Origin: an uncultured Gammaproteobacteria bacterium
GTDB lineage: Bacteria; Pseudomonadota; Gammaproteobacteria; Pseudomonadales; Azotimanducaceae_A
DNA: 7,615 nucleotides
Direction: 5' to 3'
Assembly (NCBI GenBank): GCA_913041025.1
Contig: CAJWGQ010000137.1
Span: 1 to 7,615 of the forward strand
The position numbers were made by a program, and so were the translations under genes. Positions 5,784 to 7,615 of this stretch are shown here, one piece after another (the stretch's first letter is position 1; each line of letters starts with the position of its first letter). Under the pieces are notes generated by a model. The model was not told where the DNA came from and made no database searches. It saw nothing but the letters and a program-made list of their open reading frames with translations.

Positions 5784-7331
5784 TCAAATCTTTTTGTCGG
5801 CAGTCCAGTGAGGATCTCTCAGTTCTCGTTTAAGGATCTTCCCTGTTGGCGCTTTAGGCAAGGATTCTCTGAATTCGACAAATTTTGGCTTTTGGTAGGA
5901 AGCGAGGCTGCGTTTAGCTGCATCAATAATTTCTTGCTCTGACGCATTCTCTCCCGGTTTCATTACTACCACTGCCTTAACGCTTTCGCCCCATTCGTTA
6001 TCGGGAATTCCGATTACCGCGCACTCGAGCACTCCAGAATGATTGTGGATAGCCGCCTCAACTTGCGTTGAATAAATGTTCTCTCCCCCAGAAATAATCA
6101 TGTCTTTCGCCCGATCCACTATGTAGATGTAGCCATCTTTGTCCCAGCAAGCGATGTCTCCCGTCCACATCCATCCGTTTTTAATAGTCTTCGCTGTTAG
6201 ACCCGGCTTTTGCCAGTACCCAATCATGTTGGCTTCCGACTTAATTATTATCTCTCCCGATGAGGATCCGTCTTTAGGCACTGAGTTGCCATCGTCGTCT
6301 ACAACTTTTACTTCAGTTACGAAACCGGCTCGTCCGCAAGAGCTTAATTTTTTCTCATTAGCATCATGGATGGCGTCGTGGTGGTCTTCTTGAGATAGAA
6401 AAGTCATTGTCATGCCCTCTGTTTGCCCATATCCCTGGATGAGGGTGCAGGGGAATGATTTTAAAGCTGCCCTAACAACAGATGCCGGCATGGGGCCCCC
6501 GCCATACTGGATATTACGCAAGCTTGAAAGGTCGTATTTCTCGAAATCTTTTTCTGCCATCATCCAATTTAACATTGTAGTTATGCCAAGAAACGCTGAG
6601 ACTTTTTCCTGCTCTATAGCTTTGAGCGCTTTCTTTGCTTCGAAATTGATAAGAACGCAGGGACATCCGTGGGCTAGATAATTCATGGCAAGCGCAACTG
6701 GGATATGAAACATCTGGCCGGTCAACATATAAACGTCGGTTGGCACTATTCGCTCTGCTACCGTTTGATTGAGCATTCCCATATAAAGAGAGTGGTGTGT
6801 ATGAAGGGCTCCCTTTGAAAGCCCGGTGGTGCCTCCGGTGTACAGAATTAACACTGGGTCATTTGCTTCTACCTCGTAGCTGTTCTCTGGTTTCTCTTGA
6901 TCAACTATTAGGGATTCGTAAGACTGATCGGAATCAGAGCCAAGCTCGAGATGTAGAAGTGACAGAGTGATCTTTGACTTGATCTCGGTCTTCATCTCAA
7001 GAAACTGATCTTCGCAAACTAGAGCCTTCGGGGACCCATCTTCGATAATTCTGGCTATTTCGTCTGCGGCCAATCGCCAGTTTATGGGTTGGGCAATAAA
7101 ACCCGCGATGGCGCAAGCATAATAAATCTCAAAGTACTCCGCCCGATTAGTGGATAAAACAGCTACCCGATCTCCTTTTTTTAACCCCGCAAAAGAGAGA
7201 CCATGCGCCAAAAATGTCGCTCTTTCCATCAAGTCAAAAAAGGAGACCCTAACATCGCGATCTACATCGACGATTGCAATATGACTGGGTGTTAACTCAC
7301 TCCACTTTCTTAGCGAATCGACAAGGTTCAT
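5784..7331 (-). CDS. Acyl-CoA ligase (AMP-forming), fatty-acid/aryl-CoA type
   Basis: A 515-residue adenylate-forming ligase of the ANL superfamily. Numbering from the ATG at 7331, it shows the phosphate-binding loop YTGGTTGLSKG (164-174, with Ser where Pro is usual before the Lys), YGQTEG (301-306), WTGD with ribose-binding D392, the hinge DRAKDMIISGGENIY (406-420), and the catalytic lysine K498 in PTGKILKREL. It therefore looks fully active. The canonical YGQTEG and DRAKDMIISGGEN forms place it in the broad long-chain fatty acid/4-coumarate-like ligase group, a different subgroup from the plus-strand ligase, so the two are not recent duplicates. A TTG one codon upstream (7334) is also in frame, but the ATG at 7331 shares a base with the preceding gene's TGA stop (TGATG), and no strong Shine-Dalgarno site is seen, which points to translational coupling. 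Substrate is unknown; it may act on a different intermediate of the same pathway. Confidence 0.94.
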   Translation of the reverse strand: MNLVDSLRKWSELTPSHIAIVDVDRDVRVSFFDLMERATFLAHGLSFAGLKKGDRVAVLSTNRAEYFEIYYACAIAGFIAQPINWRLAADEIARIIEDGSPKALVCEDQFLEMKTEIKSKITLSLLHLELGSDSDQSYESLIVDQEKPENSYEVEANDPVLILYTGGTTGLSKGALHTHHSLYMGMLNQTVAERIVPTDVYMLTGQMFHIPVALAMNYLAHGCPCVLINFEAKKALKAIEQEKVSAFLGITTMLNWMMAEKDFEKYDLSSLRNIQYGGGPMPASVVRAALKSFPCTLIQGYGQTEGMTMTFLSQEDHHDAIHDANEKKLSSCGRAGFVTEVKVVDDDGNSVPKDGSSSGEIIIKSEANMIGYWQKPGLTAKTIKNGWMWTGDIACWDKDGYIYIVDRAKDMIISGGENIYSTQVEAAIHNHSGVLECAVIGIPDNEWGESVKAVVVMKPGENASEQEIIDAAKRSLASYQKPKFVEFRESLPKAPTGKILKRELRDPHWTADKKI

Positions 7332-7615
7332 CAATCGACCGAGGGGTAGGGCTCTTCAAAAGTGTTCGTAACCATTTTTTGCGGCCATAAGAATTGGAGT
7401 GTGCTCCTACTTATTAACCAGGTACCATCGACTTTCCTGTAGTCTTCATCATAAAGGCCATACCAAACTACTGGCTGTCCCTCGGGTTCTACAGTGGTCA
7501 TTACATCGTGCAGATACGACCTGCCTTTTGCAGTGTCAGGACCTAAGATATCAATATAATGATTAGTTACATGGTGCATCGCATCGAATCGGTTGAATTC
7601 TGCAAAAACCCCTTT
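7331..7615 (-). CDS. NTF2-like / SnoaL-like domain protein, N-terminus outside the window
   Basis: The frame stays open to the window edge, so the Met at 7579 is probably internal. Ninety-four C-terminal residues are visible, beginning KGVFAEFNRFDAMHHVTNHY. The HHVTNHYIDILGPDTAKGRS stretch, followed by the strands VVWYGLYDEDYRKVDGTWLI and SRSTLQF, is the standard pattern of SnoaL-like polyketide cyclase/hydratase-like proteins of the NTF2 fold ('H..tN..I.v.GdtA.g.sY ... G.Y.D...r.dg.W.i..R'). Full members are about 130-170 residues, so roughly 40-70 are missing. The fold forms a small-molecule pocket in many isomerases, dehydratases and cyclases, and is common in steroid, terpenoid and aromatic catabolic clusters; catalysis here is not shown. 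Its TGA stop overlaps the ligase ATG by one base, so the two are co-transcribed and probably translationally coupled. Confidence 0.85.
   Translation of the reverse strand, partial: KGVFAEFNRFDAMHHVTNHYIDILGPDTAKGRSYLHDVMTTVEPEGQPVVWYGLYDEDYRKVDGTWLISRSTLQFLWPQKMVTNTFEEPYPSVD

Noticed and set aside
6139..6681. Two plus-strand open frames of 84 and 89 codons inside the minus-strand ligase
   Set aside because: They are antisense to a strongly supported ligase with intact motifs and carry no domain signal.
7331..7579. Treating the Met at 7579 as the true start of an 82-residue protein
   Set aside because: The frame continues open to the window edge and the upstream residues continue the SnoaL-like pattern, so the gene is cut by the window, not short.

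Overview
The window reads as a catabolic gene cluster from a bacterium, most likely a proteobacterium. All genes run tightly packed, with Shine-Dalgarno sites of the GGAG/GAGG type and moderate base composition (judged by eye). No rRNA, tRNA, mobile-element or CRISPR signal is visible, and no taxon-specific marker is present, so a marine gamma- or alphaproteobacterium is only a guess.

Layout: positions 3-5735 hold six plus-strand genes that look like one operon: a TetR-type regulator; a cytochrome P450 overlapping it by 8 bases; a Rieske non-heme iron oxygenase large subunit; an 84-residue protein of unknown function; a small dimeric alpha/beta-barrel (EthD-like) protein with a TTG start; and an acyl-CoA ligase of the FadD17/FadD19-like type. 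Intergenic gaps in this block are 2 to 37 bases. A second unit runs the other way (7615 to 5784): the C-terminal part of an NTF2/SnoaL-like protein cut by the window edge, whose stop codon overlaps the start of a second acyl-CoA ligase. The two units converge across a 48-base gap with no clear terminator hairpin.

How the genes may work together (inference): two different oxygenases (P450 and Rieske) would hydroxylate an alicyclic, terpenoid, steroid-like or aromatic carboxylic substrate. The ligases would make CoA thioesters for later beta-oxidation-like steps, and the TetR protein would sense substrate or a CoA intermediate. The pairing of P450, Rieske oxygenase and CoA ligase recalls the abietane diterpenoid (dit) clusters and steroid side-chain catabolism, but the substrate cannot be read from this sequence. 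Neither oxygenase has a ferredoxin or reductase gene in the window, so electrons must come from genes elsewhere. The least explained element is the 84-residue protein sitting between the Rieske oxygenase and the EthD-like protein.
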